From: Flavobacteriia bacterium
GTDB taxonomy: Bacteria; Bacteroidota; Bacteroidia; Flavobacteriales; Flavobacteriaceae
DNA length: 64,000 nt
Direction of reading: 5' to 3'
NCBI GenBank assembly: GCA_004293165.1
Contig: RDYL01000002.1
Location: forward strand, 310,001 to 374,000
The notes beneath the pieces were generated by a model. The model searched no databases. It had not been told where the DNA came from and was given only the letters and a program-made list of their open reading frames with translations. Shown here one piece after another: positions 62,059 to 64,000 of this stretch (the stretch's first letter is position 1; the number at the start of each line of letters is the position of its first letter). A program made the translations under genes and the position numbers.

Positions 62059-62811
62059 TTATACTACTTGTCCGTTTTTAATCCAGTCGTATCCTTTTTC
62101 TTCTAACTCTAAAGCCAAATCTGCTCCACCTGTTTTTACGATTTTTCCATCCATTAAAACGTGAACAAAATCAGGAACGATATAATCTAATAAACGTTGG
62201 TAATGCGTAATCACTAAAACGGCGTTGTTTTCGTTTTTCAATTTATTCACTCCGTTAGCAACAATTCGTAATGCATCGATGTCTAAACCTGAATCGGTTT
62301 CGTCCAAAATTGCGATTTTTGGTTCCAACATTGCCATTTGGAAAATTTCATTACGTTTCTTTTCACCACCCGAAAAACCTTCGTTTAGAGAACGCGACAA
62401 AAATTTTCTGTCCATTTCCAATAATTCTGATTTTTCACGAATTAACTTCAGCATTTCGTTGGCTGGCATTTCGTCTTGCTTGTTGGCCTTACGTTTTTCA
62501 TTGATTGCCGTTTTGATGAAATTCGTTACCGAAACTCCTGGAATTTCCACTGGATATTGAAACGATAAGAAAACACCTTTGTGTGCTCTTTCTTCAGGTG
62601 CTAATTCTGAAATTTCTTCACCATCTAAAAAGATTTCTCCTTCAGAAACTTCATAATTTTCATTTCCAGCAATAATAGAAGATAATGTTGATTTTCCGGC
62701 ACCATTTGGTCCCATAATCGCATGAACTTCTCCTGCTTTAATTTCAAGGTTGATTCCTTTTAATATTTCTTTGTCTTCTACCGAAGCGTGTAAGTTTTTT
62801 ATCTGTAACAT
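62059..62811 (-). CDS. sufC: Fe-S cluster assembly ATPase SufC
   Basis: A 250-aa ABC-type ATPase of the SUF scaffold. Walker A GPNGAGKS is at residues 34-41, the signature is [16 protein letters not shown] and Walker B is [14 protein letters not shown], the last being the SufC-specific form. It is separated from sufB by 125 bases that hold an inverted-repeat element. Confidence 0.97.
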   Translation of the reverse strand: MLQIKNLHASVEDKEILKGINLEIKAGEVHAIMGPNGAGKSTLSSIIAGNENYEVSEGEIFLDGEEISELAPEERAHKGVFLSFQYPVEIPGVSVTNFIKTAINEKRKANKQDEMPANEMLKLIREKSELLEMDRKFLSRSLNEGFSGGEKKRNEIFQMAMLEPKIAILDETDSGLDIDALRIVANGVNKLKNENNAVLVITHYQRLLDYIVPDFVHVLMDGKIVKTGGADLALELEEKGYDWIKNGQVV

Positions 62812-62815
62812 TTTA

Positions 62816-62932
62816 GTTTCAGGTTTAAAGTTTCAAGTTTATGAAATGTTGTTCTTGAAACGTTTATATTAAATTAATTTTAAATTCTATTCTAATTGTT
62901 TTTACGTTCAGGTATAACGTGAAACCTGAAAC
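62816..62932. repeat. inverted-repeat element between sufB and sufC
   Basis: GTTTCAGGTTT (62816-62826) and its exact inverse AAACCTGAAAC (62922-62932) bound 117 bases of AT-rich sequence. It fills nearly the whole sufB-sufC gap. Confidence 0.8.
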
Positions 62933-62936
62933 AAAA

Positions 62937-64000
62937 CTATCCTACTGAACCTTCTAACGAAATTTCCAACAATTTCTGCGCTTCCACAGCAAATTCCATT
63001 GGCAATTTATTCAATACTTCCTTACTGAAACCGTTTACGATTAAGGCAATTGCTTTTTCGGTAGGAATTCCGCGTTGGTTACAATAGAACACTTGGTCTT
63101 CACCAATTTTTGAAGTCGTAGCTTCGTGTTCAATTTTTGCCGAAGCATTTTTGCTTTCGATATATGGGAATGTGTGTGCACCACAATTATTTCCCATTAA
63201 AAGCGAATCACATTGCGAGAAATTACGAGCGTTTTCGGCTCTTGCTCCTATTTGTACTAATCCTCTGTAACTGTTTTGTGATTTTCCAGCTGAAATACCT
63301 TTAGAAATAATGGTTGACTTTGAGTTTTTACCCAAGTGAATCATCTTCGTTCCTGTATCGGCTTGTTGATAATTGTTGGTAACCGCAATCGAGTAAAATT
63401 CGCCAATTGAATTGTCACCTTTTAAAACAACCGATGGATATTTCCAAGTTACTGCCGAACCCGTTTCTACTTGTGTCCAAGAAATCTTAGCATTTTTCTC
63501 GCACAAACCTCTTTTGGTTACGAAGTTATAAACCCCTCCTTTTCCTTCTTTGTTTCCAGGATACCAGTTTTGAACAGTTGAATATTTAATTTCGGCATCA
63601 TCCATTGCAATTAATTCTACAACAGCTGCATGCAATTGATTTTCATCACGACTTGGCGCCGTACAACCTTCTAAATAAGAAACATAACTTCCTTCATCAG
63701 CAATTAGTAACGTTCTTTCAAACTGACCTGTTCCTCCTTGATTGATACGGAAATAGGTTGATAATTCCATTGGACAACGAACACCTTTTGGAATATAACA
63801 GAAACTTCCGTCCGAGAAAACCGCCGAATTTAAAGCCGCATAAAAATTATCTTTCTGCGGAACGATGGTTCCTAAATATTTACGAACTAATTCTGGATGT
63901 TCTTTAATGGCTTCCGAAATCGAACAAAAAATAATCCCTTTTTCGTTTAATGTTTTCTTGAAAGTCGTTGCTACAGAAACCGAATCTACCACGATATCAA
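62937..64000 (-). CDS. sufB: Fe-S cluster assembly protein SufB, 5' end outside the window
   Basis: The visible 354 codons are the C-terminal three quarters of SufB, the main scaffold protein. Diagnostic blocks are [23 protein letters not shown]-type sequence near the middle, [20 protein letters not shown], and the C-terminal [21 protein letters not shown]. The frame is open through the right edge; the GTG at 63992 is internal. It leads the sufBCD group. Confidence 0.96.
   Translation of the reverse strand, partial: DIVVDSVSVATTFKKTLNEKGIIFCSISEAIKEHPELVRKYLGTIVPQKDNFYAALNSAVFSDGSFCYIPKGVRCPMELSTYFRINQGGTGQFERTLLIADEGSYVSYLEGCTAPSRDENQLHAAVVELIAMDDAEIKYSTVQNWYPGNKEGKGGVYNFVTKRGLCEKNAKISWTQVETGSAVTWKYPSVVLKGDNSIGEFYSIAVTNNYQQADTGTKMIHLGKNSKSTIISKGISAGKSQNSYRGLVQIGARAENARNFSQCDSLLMGNNCGAHTFPYIESKNASAKIEHEATTSKIGEDQVFYCNQRGIPTEKAIALIVNGFSKEVLNKLPMEFAVEAQKLLEISLEGSVG

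Overview
The window comes from an AT-rich member of the Bacteroidota, most probably Flavobacterium or a close relative in Flavobacteriaceae. Supporting signs are the recurrent TAnnTTTG promoter boxes with no Shine-Dalgarno sequences, a T9SS component with a type A C-terminal domain, a TonB-dependent receptor with a carboxypeptidase-like N-terminal domain, the Bat aerotolerance operon, a GH92 enzyme, and small flavobacterial families such as THC0290_0291 and DUF2480. Species cannot be told from this window.

Layout. 1-2,230: end of a PLP decarboxylase, 5-formyl-THF cyclo-ligase, and (minus strand) lspA with a small membrane protein. 2,249-10,720 (minus): a DksA-like regulator, ileS, recO, a PorZ-like T9SS protein and gdhA. 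10,889-13,409: an outer-membrane-type protein facing a cystathionine gamma-synthase and a DinB protein. 13,489-21,447 (plus): ArsC-like protein, EamA transporter, YicC, gmk, nadD, a lipoprotein, a YqhD-like alcohol dehydrogenase, gpsA, TerC. 21,451-26,550 (minus): GH92 and pheS with two conserved hypotheticals. 26,693-38,119: CvpA, a phosphodiester glycosidase, and the complete moxR-DUF58-bat operon with an extra BatD-like gene. 38,296-44,803 (plus): an accessory-looking stretch with an aldo/keto reductase, an S23/four-helix-bundle gene between inverted repeats, a schlafen/AlbA_2 protein overlapping a phosphoesterase, PhnA, lipoproteins and a zinc-ribbon PD-(D/E)XK nuclease. 44,928-48,451 (minus): ALDH7, 3-hydroxyanthranilate dioxygenase, a secreted nuclease/phosphatase. 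48,591-54,728 (plus): TonB receptor, two surface lipoproteins, hflX. 54,747-64,000: the SUF iron-sulphur locus (sufB, C, D, S, a META-domain gene, sufE, sufT, DUF2480), all on the minus strand and interrupted twice.

The most interesting structure is in the SUF locus. Between sufD and sufS sits an opposite-strand pair: a PD-(D/E)XK nuclease-like gene with a TTG start and a coiled-coil membrane protein 3 bases downstream. Between sufE and sufT sits a GxxExxY gene framed by a perfect 22-bp inverted repeat. The S23-family gene at 39,220 has the same architecture with different arms, and gene-free elements with related designs occur at 24,362-24,571, 46,571-46,695 and 62,816-62,932. Together these suggest families of hairpin-bounded elements that sometimes carry a small gene.

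No rRNA, tRNA, CRISPR array or intact transposase gene was seen. All functions are assigned by reading motifs and gene order; no database search was run.
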